In this document: in pieces, positions 53,140 through 60,908 of the stretch | Numbering within the stretch: the first letter of the stretch is position 1 | Layout: the number at the start of each line of letters is the position of its first letter | Assembly (NCBI RefSeq): GCF_014646275.1 | Contig: NZ_BMND01000022.1 | Coordinates: 1 to 64,000, forward strand | Source: Streptomyces kronopolitis | GTDB taxonomy: Bacteria; Actinomycetota; Actinomycetes; Streptomycetales; Streptomycetaceae | Direction of reading: 5' to 3' | Length of the DNA stretch: 64,000 nt | The notes under the pieces: generated by a model | Database searches by the model: none | What the model saw: the letters and a program-made list of their open reading frames with translations, nothing else | What the model was told of the DNA's origin: nothing | Program-made: the position numbers and the translations under genes

Positions 53140-54285
53140 TCAGGAGTAGAGGTTGTGCTTGCTCACCTCGTGGACGTGGTCGTGATCGTGGCCGTGCCCG
53201 CGGCTGTGGCCGTGCGCTTCCGGGGCGGCGGGCTCGCCGGGGACGTGCGGCTCGGTGACCGGCAGCGAGGAGTCCGCGGACAGGTCCCAGGCGGAGGCCG
53301 CCCGGCCGCGGGCCACCATCTCCGCGCCCAGGGCAGCGACCATCGCGCCGTTGTCGGTGCACAGCTTGGGCCGCGGCACCCGCAGCGTGATGCCGGCGTC
53401 CTCGCAGCGGCGCTGGGCCATCGCCCGCAGCCGGGAGTTGGCCGCCACCCCGCCGCCGATCATCAGGTGGTCCACGCCGTTGTCCTTGCAGGCCCGGACG
53501 GCCTTGCGGGTCAGCACGTCCACCACGGCCTCCTGGAAGGACGCCGAGACGTCCGCCACCGGCACCTCCTCGCCGGCCGCCCGCTTGGCCTCGATCCAGC
53601 GGGCGACCGCCGTCTTCAGGCCGGAGAAGGAGAAGTCGTAGACCGGGTCGCGGGGGCCGGTCAGCCCGCGCGGGAAGCGGATCGCGTCGGGGTTGCCCTC
53701 GCGGGCGTAGCGGTCGATGACCGGCCCGCCGGGGAAGCCGAGGTGGAGCACCCGCGCGATCTTGTCGAAGGCCTCGCCGGCCGCGTCGTCGATCGTCGAG
53801 CCCAGGGGGCGCACGTCGGAGGTGATGTCGGGCGCGAGGAGCAGGGAGGAGTGGCCGCCGGAGACCAGCAGCGCCATCGTCGGCTCCGGCAGCGGGCCGT
53901 GCTCCAGCTGGTCGACGCAGATGTGCGAGGCGAGGTGGTTGACGCCGTAGAGCGGCTTGCCGAGGGCGTAGGCGTACGCCTTGGCGGCCGAGACGCCCAC
54001 CAGCAGCGCGCCGGCCAGGCCCGGTCCGGCGGTGACCGCGATCCCGTCCAGGTCGGAGGCGGCGACGCCGGCGTCCTTCAGGGCACGCTGGATGGTGGGG
54101 ACCATCGCCTCCAGGTGGGCGCGCGAGGCGACCTCGGGCACCACCCCTCCGAAGCGGGCGTGCTCGTCGACGCTGGAGGCGACCGCGTCCGCGAGCAGGG
54201 TGTGGCCGCGGACGATGCCGACACCGGTCTCGTCGCAGGAGGTCTCGATGCCGAGGACGAGCGGTCCGCCGCGTGAGTCAGCCAT
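53140..54285 (-). CDS. tsaD: tRNA N6-adenosine threonylcarbamoyltransferase TsaD
   Basis: 381 residues. Transfers threonylcarbamoyl to A37 of ANN-decoding tRNAs (t6A) in a complex with TsaB and TsaE. LGIETSCDETGVGIV at the start, metal ligands in GVNHLASHI, LLVSGGHSSLLL, GGPVIDRYAREG, GGGVAANSRLR and CTDNGAMVA. The last 24 residues (HGHSRGHGHDHDHVHEV...) form a His-rich tail not found in most TsaD proteins. ATG 54285 gives the canonical start; the longer frame overlaps rimI. Third gene of tsaB-rimI-tsaD. Confidence 0.96.
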   Translation of the reverse strand: MADSRGGPLVLGIETSCDETGVGIVRGHTLLADAVASSVDEHARFGGVVPEVASRAHLEAMVPTIQRALKDAGVAASDLDGIAVTAGPGLAGALLVGVSAAKAYAYALGKPLYGVNHLASHICVDQLEHGPLPEPTMALLVSGGHSSLLLAPDITSDVRPLGSTIDDAAGEAFDKIARVLHLGFPGGPVIDRYAREGNPDAIRFPRGLTGPRDPVYDFSFSGLKTAVARWIEAKRAAGEEVPVADVSASFQEAVVDVLTRKAVRACKDNGVDHLMIGGGVAANSRLRAMAQRRCEDAGITLRVPRPKLCTDNGAMVAALGAEMVARGRAASAWDLSADSSLPVTEPHVPGEPAAPEAHGHSRGHGHDHDHVHEVSKHNLYS

Positions 54286-54290
54286 GAGTC

Positions 54291-54848
54291 TCAAGTTCCT
54301 TGTACGGGAGGTGCTTCGGAGGAGGTCTGGGTGGTGCGGCGCATCACCAGGGCGTCGATGTTGCCGGGCTGGTAGTAGCCGCGGCGGAAGCCGACCGGCT
54401 CGAAGCCGAATCGCTCGTAGAGGCGCTGGGCGCGGAGGTTGTCGACCCGCACCTCCAGCAGCACCTCGTGGCACTCGAAGTCGGTGGCGGCGCCGAGGAG
54501 TTCGGTCAGCATCCGGGAGCCGAGGCCGGAGCCCCACTGGTCGCGGGCGGTGGCGATGGTCTGGATGTCGCCGGTGCCGTCGACGGCGGCCAGCCCGCCG
54601 TAGCCGAGCAGCCGGCCGTCCCGCTCGGCGACGAGGTAGCGGCGGCTGGCGCGCGGGCCGCGCGCGTGGGCCAGCTCGGACCAGAACATGCCGGGCGACC
54701 AGGCGTCCTCGGGGAACAGCTCCCGCTCCAGCTCCAGCACCGGCCCGAGGTCCCACCAGCGCATCTCGCGCAGCACCGGGTCGCGGTCCGCGGAGCCGGC
54801 CGGCGGCGGCGCCGGGGGACGCGGGTCGGGCGAGGGGCGGACGCTCAC
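54291..54848 (-). CDS. rimI: Ribosomal protein S18 alanine N-acetyltransferase RimI
   Basis: 185-residue GNAT enzyme that acetylates N-termini such as that of ribosomal S18. MRWWDLGPVLELERELFPEDAWSPGMFWSEL and IATARDQWGSGLGSRMLTELL (acetyl-CoA loop) are typical; VDNLRAQRLYERFGFE and the basic/Tyr end are standard. The Pro-rich N-terminus of 25 residues is extra. GTG 54848 overlaps the tsaB stop as GTGA; only 5 bp separates its stop from the tsaD ATG. Confidence 0.93.
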   Translation of the reverse strand: MSVRPSPDPRPPAPPPAGSADRDPVLREMRWWDLGPVLELERELFPEDAWSPGMFWSELAHARGPRASRRYLVAERDGRLLGYGGLAAVDGTGDIQTIATARDQWGSGLGSRMLTELLGAATDFECHEVLLEVRVDNLRAQRLYERFGFEPVGFRRGYYQPGNIDALVMRRTTQTSSEAPPVQGT

Positions 54849-55519
54849 CGGGGCGTGACCACCTTGTAGTTGGCCGGGACCTGGGCGTCCGGGCGGCGCA
54901 GGTACAGCGGCTGCGGGGGCAGCAGCTCCTCGCCCGCCGCCAGCTTCCGCACGGCCAGCCCGGCCAGGGCTGCGGCCGACTGGTGCTCGGGCCCGTCGCG
55001 CCGTACGCCGGTGAACACCGTGTCGTAGAGCAGCGCGCCGGCGCCCACGGCGGGGACGCCGGCCACCTCGGCGGCGATGTCGGCGGGGCGGTCGACGGCC
55101 GGCTCGGTCACCCGGGTCGCCGGGGCGGACGCCGTACCGGGCTCGTAGCGCGCCCAGTAGACCTCCTTGCGGCGGGCGTCGGTGGCCACGACGAAGGGTT
55201 CGGTGAGCCCGGCGGCGTGGGCGAGGCCGTCCAGCGTGCACAGGCCGTGGACGGGGACGCCGAGCACCGACCCGAAGGTGGCGGCGGTCACCAGGCCGAC
55301 CCGCAGGCCGGTGTAGGGACCCGGGCCCACGCCGACCACGATGTCGCTGACCGCGTCGAGCGTGCGGCCGGCCTCGGCCAGTACCCGGTCGACGGCGGGC
55401 AGCAGCAGTTCGCCGTGCCGGCGGGCGTCCACCTGGCGGGACTCGGCGAGGACGCCGGATCCGTCGTGGAGCGCGACGGTGACGGCGGGGGTGGCGGTGT
55501 CAAGAGCTAGCAGCAGCAC
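54845..55519 (-). CDS. tsaB: tRNA threonylcarbamoyladenosine biosynthesis protein TsaB
   Basis: 224 residues, an ASKHA-fold partner of TsaD. LALDTATPAVTVALHDG start, RRHGELLLPAVDRVLAEAG, VGVGPGPYTGLRVGLVTA. Typical length. GTG 55519 follows TTGAGGG. First gene of the tsaB-rimI-tsaD operon, separated from tsaE by four genes' worth of DNA with opposite or unrelated genes. Confidence 0.95.
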   Translation of the reverse strand: MLLLALDTATPAVTVALHDGSGVLAESRQVDARRHGELLLPAVDRVLAEAGRTLDAVSDIVVGVGPGPYTGLRVGLVTAATFGSVLGVPVHGLCTLDGLAHAAGLTEPFVVATDARRKEVYWARYEPGTASAPATRVTEPAVDRPADIAAEVAGVPAVGAGALLYDTVFTGVRRDGPEHQSAAALAGLAVRKLAAGEELLPPQPLYLRRPDAQVPANYKVVTPR

Positions 55520-55648
55520 GCCCTCAAGACTACGGCTCGGCGGGCGGTCCCCGTTCCGGTGCTACCGTCGCCCCCGTAGTCAGCAGCACGCAGCCCGGCG
55601 CCAGGACCGGGTCTCCCCGCCGGGGAGAGGGAGGAAAGGTGCACAGCG

Positions 55649-56224
55649 GTGCCCGCTAAGAGCAGCACGATCGTCACCGCGCTGACGGCGGCGGCCCTGG
55701 TCGCGGTCGGGGTGCTCGGGTACCAGGCCTCGGCGTCCGCCCCGGACACCCTCAGCCAGGCCCGCAAGGGCGGCCACCAGGCCCCCGAGGGCCACCCGGA
55801 CGGGCACGGCAAGAAGGACACGAAGGACCGCGCCCCCGCCCCGGCCCCGGTCCCCGCCGCCTCCGGCGCGGGCCGGCGGATCGTCTACTCGCTCGCCGCC
55901 AAGCGGGTCTGGCTGGTCGGCCCGAAGGGCACCGCGCAGCGGACGTTCGCGGTCACGCCCAGCACGGTCAGCCCGCCGCGCGGCACCTACGCGGTCGGCT
56001 CGCGGTCGGTGAGCGTCATGGGCTCGGACGGCGTCGCCATCGAGCACGTCGTGCGGTTCGCCGGCGTCAGCGGCGTCACGGTCGGCTTCAGCGCGGCCGT
56101 GGACGGCTCGCGGCCCGATCCGGGCGCGGGGAAGAAGACCGGCGGCATCCGTGAGTCGCGCGAGGACGGCAAGGCGATGTGGGACTTCGCGCTGCACGGC
56201 ACCAAGGTCGTCGTCGTCCCCTGA
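55649..56224 (+). CDS. Exported YkuD-like (L,D-transpeptidase fold) protein lacking the catalytic Cys
   Basis: 191 residues. Signal anchor IVTALTAAALVAVGVLGYQ (about 8-26), His/Lys/Pro-rich spacer, then a short YkuD-like domain: VYSLAAKRVWLVG, TPSTVSPPRGTYAV, IEHVVRFAGVSGVTVGF and GGIRESREDGKAMWDF. In active enzymes the last motif is GGCIRMS...DAKALWDF; the Cys is absent and the HGT/HSA histidine is replaced by SAA. The protein therefore cannot cross-link peptidoglycan by the usual chemistry. It may bind wall peptides or an enzyme. GTG 55649; the GGGAGG site is at a longish distance. Confidence 0.8.
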   Translation: MPAKSSTIVTALTAAALVAVGVLGYQASASAPDTLSQARKGGHQAPEGHPDGHGKKDTKDRAPAPAPVPAASGAGRRIVYSLAAKRVWLVGPKGTAQRTFAVTPSTVSPPRGTYAVGSRSVSVMGSDGVAIEHVVRFAGVSGVTVGFSAAVDGSRPDPGAGKKTGGIRESREDGKAMWDFALHGTKVVVVP

Positions 56225-56265
56225 CCGCGCGTGGCCGGGCCGCCGCCGGTTGTCGCCCCTACGGG

Positions 56266-56547
56266 CTACGCCGCGTCGCGGCCGCCGGTGGACAGCGGGC
56301 CGCTCCCGGCCCCGTCCGCCCCATCCGGCTCGTCCTGCTCCCGCGTCTCGCCGTCCGGCCCCGCGGCGTCGCTGCGGGCCTCGTCGGCTGCGTCGGGGGG
56401 TGTGGAGACGGCGCTCGCCGCCGCGCAGGCCGCCAGCAGTTCATCCATGGTCGGCGTCTCGCGCGCCTCGTCGGCGGCGCGCCCGGCCGCCGCGAGGGCG
56501 GCGATCCCGCGCCCGTCGGGCGTGGGAGTGGGCTGGTGGGCGGACAT
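56266..56547 (-). CDS. Conserved hypothetical acidic protein
   Basis: 93 residues starting MSAHQPTPTPDGRGIAALAA, mostly Ala/Asp/Glu/Pro, probably disordered beyond a helix containing TMDELLAACAAASA. ATG 56547 follows GGGAGG with correct spacing. No named domain. A possible iron-box sequence lies 52-65 bp upstream, so its expression may respond to iron. Function unknown. Confidence 0.6.
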   Translation of the reverse strand: MSAHQPTPTPDGRGIAALAAAGRAADEARETPTMDELLAACAAASAVSTPPDAADEARSDAAGPDGETREQDEPDGADGAGSGPLSTGGRDAA

Positions 56548-56598
56548 GGACGCCTCCCGGGGCTCCTGGGGCAAAGCGACAGAAGCTAGGCTGGCTAC

Positions 56599-56612
56599 TT
56601 AGGCTGACCTAA
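56599..56612. promoter_or_regulatory. Possible iron box (DmdR1/IdeR-type)
   Basis: TTAGGCTGACCTAA: 13 of 14 positions of the right-hand part of the iron-box consensus TTAGGTTAGGCTCACCTAA as I recall it; the left five bases fit poorly. The CTAGG...CCTAA context is A+T-rich and promoter-like. Located upstream of the small leftward gene at 56547. Confidence 0.45.
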
Positions 56613-56754
56613 CTAGGGGTCTCTTCCCATGTCACCACGCCCGGCACCGGGTGCGCAACATCTTACCGACGGCTTGTCGGAAACTACCGGGCCGCGACCG
56701 GCTCCGGCCCCCGCGAATCCCTCCCCGGCCCGGGCGGCCTCCCGGCCACCGAGG

Positions 56755-57273
56755 TCAGCAGGCCTCCAGCGCGGGCAGCCCGGCGTCCGCCCAGCGCGGG
56801 CCGAGGCCGGTCACCGTCACCTCGCGGACGTCGTCCGCGTCGTCCTCCGGCACCCCGTCGCTGCCCAGGGCGCGCCCGATGACCACCTGGAGCCGGTTCT
56901 CGGACAGCTCCTCGACCTTGCCCTCGCCCCACTCCACGACCACCACCGACTCCGGCAGCGAGACATCGAGGTCGAGATCCTCCATCTCGTCCAGGCCGCC
57001 GCCGAGCCGGTAGGCGTCGACGTGCACCAGCGCGGGGCCGCCTACCAGCGAGGGGTGGACCCGGGCGATGACAAACGTGGGGGAGGTGACGGCGCCGCGC
57101 ACGCCCAGCCCCTCCCCCAGGCCGCGGGTCAGCGTGGTCTTGCCGGCCCCCAGCTCACCGGTGAGCAGCACCAGGTCGCCGGGGCGCAGCAGCGGGGCCA
57201 GCCGACGGCCCAACTCCTGCATCTGGTCGGGGGACTTGACGGTTACGTGCGCCATCGCGCCGGTGGTGCTCAT
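56755..57273 (-). CDS. tsaE: tRNA threonylcarbamoyladenosine biosynthesis ATPase TsaE
   Basis: 172 residues. P-loop LLTGELGAGKTTLTRGLGEGLG (about 36-57), TSPTFVIARVH, HVDAYRLGG and VVVEWGEG are the family motifs. ATPase that resets the TsaBD complex in t6A synthesis. ATG 57273 or ATG 57255 (MAHVTV) are both possible. The C-terminus of 35 residues is longer than in E. coli. It lies downstream of the alpha/beta hydrolase and alr on the same strand, 136 bp away. Confidence 0.94.
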   Translation of the reverse strand: MSTTGAMAHVTVKSPDQMQELGRRLAPLLRPGDLVLLTGELGAGKTTLTRGLGEGLGVRGAVTSPTFVIARVHPSLVGGPALVHVDAYRLGGGLDEMEDLDLDVSLPESVVVVEWGEGKVEELSENRLQVVIGRALGSDGVPEDDADDVREVTVTGLGPRWADAGLPALEAC

Positions 57274-57409
57274 GCCGCAAATGGTACGGCCCGGACGCGG
57301 TGGCGGCTCCGGGCCGGGGTTCGGGCGGGCCGCCCGGAAAGTGGATCATGCCTGGTCGGGGGCCCGGCGGCGGCGCGGGGCCGGGCCGCCCCGGCACCCC
57401 GACCGTGGC

Positions 57410-58747
57410 TCAGGCGCGGGCGTGCCGGGAGCTGCGGGCCGCCGCGCTCGCCCGCTCCACCAGCGACACCAGGTGCTCGTTGACCAGCTCGGGCCGCTCC
57501 AGCATCACCAGGTGCCCGGCCTCCGGTACGCACACCAGCTCGGCGTCGGGCAGCACCTCGGCGATCGTCCGGCTGTGGTCGGCGGGGGTGATCAGGTCGC
57601 TCTCCCCGGCGAGCACCAGCGCGGGCACCGCGTCGTACGCCACCAGCGACTCGGTCTTGTCGTGCACCGCGAAGGCCGGGAAGAACTCGGCGACCACATC
57701 GATCGGGGTCGCCTCGATCAGCCGCTCGCCGAACCGCGCGATGCCCGGGTCCACCTTCTCCGGCGTCCCGAACGAATAGCGCTTGATCAGCCCGGCGAAG
57801 AGGTCGGCGGTGGCCCGCCGCCCGCGCTCGACGATCTCGTGCTGCCAGCCCAGCGCCTTGAGCACGCCCGGCGCGAGCCAGTGGAAGGCCTTCATGCCCA
57901 TCGACGGCAGCCCGTAGGTGACCTCGCTCAGCCGCCCCGCGGACGTGCCGATCAGGGCCACCCCGACCACCCGCTCCGCGACGAACTCCGGGAACTGGTC
58001 GGCCAGCGCCATCACGGTCATCCCGCCCATGGAGTGCCCGACCAGCACGATCGGCCCCTCGGGGACCGCGGCGTCCAGCACCGCCTTCAGGTCGCGGCCC
58101 AGCAGGTCGATGGTGACCTCCTCGGTGCCGTCGATCTGGCCGTGGCCGCGCGAGGAGCGGCCGTGGCTGCGCTGGTCCCAGTGGACGGTGCGGACCGTGC
58201 CGCGCAGCGCCGAGCGCTGGAAGTGCCAGGAGTCCTGGCTGAGGCAGTAGCCATGGCTGAAAACGACCGTGGGAGCCGTGGCCCGCCGGCCGAGCGCCGC
58301 GGTCAGCCGCTTGCGCAGACCGCTGTGGGCCTCCTGCGCGGCACGGGCCTCCTTGCCGCGGACGGGCTTGGCCGAACGGTCGCCCTTGCCGTTCTTCGCG
58401 TTCTTGGCGCCCTTGGCCGTCCGCTCGTCCTTCTCCGCGCCGCCCGGCTCCGGGCCCGGCTCGTCGACCTCGTAGTACAGCTCGGTGCCGTCCTCGGCGA
58501 TCGCCGCGCCCGGTGTGCCGCGCAGCGTGCCGTACGGGCCGGCGGCGTCCAGCGCGAGCCGGGCCCGGCGGCGCATCCCGCGGCCGACCGTCATCCGCTC
58601 TATCGCCACCCCGGCCGCGGCACCCGCCGCGACCACGCCGATGGCAGCGCCGGCGATACCGGCGTGCCGGCCCGCCCGTGCCCAGTTGCCGGCGGCCTCG
58701 GCCGCCGCCTCCACCGCCGCCGCGGCGGCCTCCTGCCCCTCGGTCAT
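57410..58747 (-). CDS. Alpha/beta hydrolase with N-terminal membrane segment
   Basis: 445 residues. N-terminal Ala-rich helix and hydrophobic segment (GIAGAAIGVVAAGAAAGVAI), a charged Lys-rich insert (about 105-135), then the hydrolase: VVFSHGYCLSQDSW, WDQRSHGRS, LVGHSMGGMTVMALA (nucleophile Ser), acid in LAGESDLITP and His in EAGHLVM. The family sits next to alr in many Streptomyces; substrate unknown. Its ATG overlaps the alr stop as ATGA, so translation is coupled to alr. Confidence 0.92.
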   Translation of the reverse strand: MTEGQEAAAAAVEAAAEAAGNWARAGRHAGIAGAAIGVVAAGAAAGVAIERMTVGRGMRRRARLALDAAGPYGTLRGTPGAAIAEDGTELYYEVDEPGPEPGGAEKDERTAKGAKNAKNGKGDRSAKPVRGKEARAAQEAHSGLRKRLTAALGRRATAPTVVFSHGYCLSQDSWHFQRSALRGTVRTVHWDQRSHGRSSRGHGQIDGTEEVTIDLLGRDLKAVLDAAVPEGPIVLVGHSMGGMTVMALADQFPEFVAERVVGVALIGTSAGRLSEVTYGLPSMGMKAFHWLAPGVLKALGWQHEIVERGRRATADLFAGLIKRYSFGTPEKVDPGIARFGERLIEATPIDVVAEFFPAFAVHDKTESLVAYDAVPALVLAGESDLITPADHSRTIAEVLPDAELVCVPEAGHLVMLERPELVNEHLVSLVERASAAARSSRHARA

Positions 58748-59931
58748 GCCGTACCCCCCGTGAGCGTGCGGTCTCCTCCGGCTTCGCTGCGTGTGGCGCT
58801 GTCCACATGGACGCGCGGGACCCGGGTTCCGATCCGGGTGACGATCTCATAGCCGATGGTTCCGGCCACCCGGGCCCAGTCCTCGGCGGTCGGCTCGCCG
58901 CCGTCGCCGGGGCCGAACAGCACCGCCCGGTCGCCCGGCTCGGCGTGGTCGCCGCCCAGGTCGACCACGAACTGGTCCATCGCGATCCGCCCGGCGACCG
59001 TCCGCCACGCGCCGGCGATCAGCACCGGGCCGCCGTTGGAGGCGTGCCGCGGGATGCCGTCGGCGTAGCCGAGCGGGACCAGCGCCAGGGTCGTCTCGCG
59101 GGGCGTCGTGTACTGGTGCCCGTACGACACGCCGTGGCCGCCCGGGACGCGCTTGACCGACGCCAGCGCGGCCTCCAGCGTCATGGCCGGCCGCAGCCCC
59201 AGCTCCTGCGAGGTGCCGAGGTCGGGGCTGGGCGAGATGCCGTAGATGCCGATGCCGGTGCGGACCAGGTCGAAGTGCGCCTCGGGGAGGGTCAGCAGCG
59301 CCGGGGTGTTGGCGATGTGCCGGACCTCGGGGCGCAGCCCGGCCCGACCGGCGATCGCCAACGCCTCGTGGAAGGCGGTCAGCTGGAGGGCGATCGAGGG
59401 GTGGCCGGGCTCGTCGGCGCAGGCGAAGTGCGACCAGACGCCGGTGACCCGCAGCGTGCCCTCGGCCTCGGCGGCGCGGGCCGCGGCGGTCAGCTCCGGC
59501 CAGTCGGCGGGCGCGCAGCCGTTGCGGCCGAGGCCGGTGTCGATCTTGAGCTGGACGCGGGCGGTGCGGCCGCACTCCCGCGCCGCCGCGGTCACCTCGC
59601 GCAGTGCCCACAGCCCGCTCACAGAGATGTCGATGTCCTGCTCGACGGCCCGGCGCCAGGGGCCGCCCGGCGTCCACAGCCAGCACATCAGCCGTCCGGT
59701 GTCGCCGGCCGCGCGCAGCGCGAACGCCTCCTCGGGCAGCGCCGTACCCAGCCAGCCCGCGCCGGCCTCACGGGCGGCGCGCGCACAGCGCACCGCCCCG
59801 TGTCCGTAGCCGTCGGACTTGACCACGGCCATCAGCTCTGCCCGGGGTGCGCGGTCCCCCAGGGCACGCACGTTCGACCGCACGGCGGCGAGGTCGATGG
59901 TGGCGCGGGCGCGCTTCGCTGTCTCGTTCAT
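58744..59931 (-). CDS. alr: Alanine racemase
   Basis: 395 residues; PLP enzyme that makes D-Ala for peptidoglycan. The PLP Lys is in MAVVKSDGYGHG (about 34-45), substrate Arg in RIGTRVPRV region, HIANTPALL and GVSYGHQYTTPRETTLALVPLGYADG with the catalytic Tyr. ATG 59931 gives the normal length; the Shine-Dalgarno run is almost adjacent. The longer frame upstream overlaps the L,D-transpeptidase gene and is rejected. Confidence 0.95.
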   Translation of the reverse strand: MNETAKRARATIDLAAVRSNVRALGDRAPRAELMAVVKSDGYGHGAVRCARAAREAGAGWLGTALPEEAFALRAAGDTGRLMCWLWTPGGPWRRAVEQDIDISVSGLWALREVTAAARECGRTARVQLKIDTGLGRNGCAPADWPELTAAARAAEAEGTLRVTGVWSHFACADEPGHPSIALQLTAFHEALAIAGRAGLRPEVRHIANTPALLTLPEAHFDLVRTGIGIYGISPSPDLGTSQELGLRPAMTLEAALASVKRVPGGHGVSYGHQYTTPRETTLALVPLGYADGIPRHASNGGPVLIAGAWRTVAGRIAMDQFVVDLGGDHAEPGDRAVLFGPGDGGEPTAEDWARVAGTIGYEIVTRIGTRVPRVHVDSATRSEAGGDRTLTGGTA

Positions 59932-59990
59932 CCCCCTCAGTGTCGCAGGCGGCACCGCGACACCCCGGGGGACGGGCGGGAAAACCACGC

Positions 59991-60800
59991 TCACACGCTG
60001 GGTTTCCGCCCCCAGACGTACACGACGTCGCCCTTCCTCAGCACTTCCCAGACCCGGCGCGCGTCCGTCATGGTGAGGTTGACGCAGCCGTGCGAGCCCG
60101 GTCCGGAGTAGATGTCCTCGTAGACGCCGTGCAGCGCCTCCCCGCGGTCGAAGAACTGCGCGTAGGGCATGGCCGTGTGGTAGAGGTTCGAGATGTGCCG
60201 CCGGTGGCGCAGATAGATCCGGTACGCCCCGGTGCGGGTCTCCATCGTCGGCGCGCCGGAGCGGATCGTGACCGGGTCGAGGATCACCCGCCCGTCCTGC
60301 TGCACCCACATCAGCTGCCGGTCCAGATCGACGCAGGCCGTGCGCTCGGCGGTGTCGGGGCAGTGCCCGGCCCGGTTGGGGTCCTTCCTGGCCCGCATCA
60401 GCCGCACCGTCGCACCGGTGACCGGCCCGGCGAAGCCGGTGGCCGGCGCGATCCGGTGCGCCTGCTGGAAGCGCCGGATCGCCCGGCAGTCCCCCTGGCT
60501 CTGCCGCCCGTCCACCTCGCGCCCCAGATAGCGCTCCGCCTGCCGCTGGTAGGGCCCGGTCGTCCGGCTGCACGCCGGCTCCCGCAGGCCGCGCACCGCC
60601 CCGGACCGCGGCACGTACTCCAGGTGCGGCCGCGGCGCTCCCGGGGAGACCGCGGCCGCCCGGCCCGGCTCCTGCGGGCGGCCCGGTACCAGCCCGGTCA
60701 CCTGCCACGGCGCGGACGGCGGGGCGACGGCCACCGCGGACGGTCCGGCGGCGGCGAGCAGCGAGGCGCAGACCAGCAGCGCCGAAAAGGTGCGTTTCAT
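59991..60800 (-). CDS. Secreted L,D-transpeptidase with peptidoglycan-binding domain
   Basis: 269 residues. Signal peptide MKRTFSALLVCASLLAAAG, a PG_binding_1-like domain (YLGREVDGRQSQGDCRAIRRFQQAHRI, about 90-135), then the YkuD domain with HGVYEDIYSGPGSHGCVNL holding catalytic His and Cys. It forms 3-3 cross-links or anchors in peptidoglycan. ATG 60800 follows GAGGG closely; ATG 60812 is the alternative. Contrast with the Cys-less YkuD-like protein at 55649. Confidence 0.92.
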   Translation of the reverse strand: MKRTFSALLVCASLLAAAGPSAVAVAPPSAPWQVTGLVPGRPQEPGRAAAVSPGAPRPHLEYVPRSGAVRGLREPACSRTTGPYQRQAERYLGREVDGRQSQGDCRAIRRFQQAHRIAPATGFAGPVTGATVRLMRARKDPNRAGHCPDTAERTACVDLDRQLMWVQQDGRVILDPVTIRSGAPTMETRTGAYRIYLRHRRHISNLYHTAMPYAQFFDRGEALHGVYEDIYSGPGSHGCVNLTMTDARRVWEVLRKGDVVYVWGRKPSV

Positions 60801-60908
60801 GCCCTCACGCATGCCGTGGCCGCGCGGTCATACAAGCCCTCCGGACGCCAGGTTCGCCCTGGTGCCCGACCCTTTCCCCCGCGGGGCGTAACGCTCGCGC
60901 GAGAGCTG

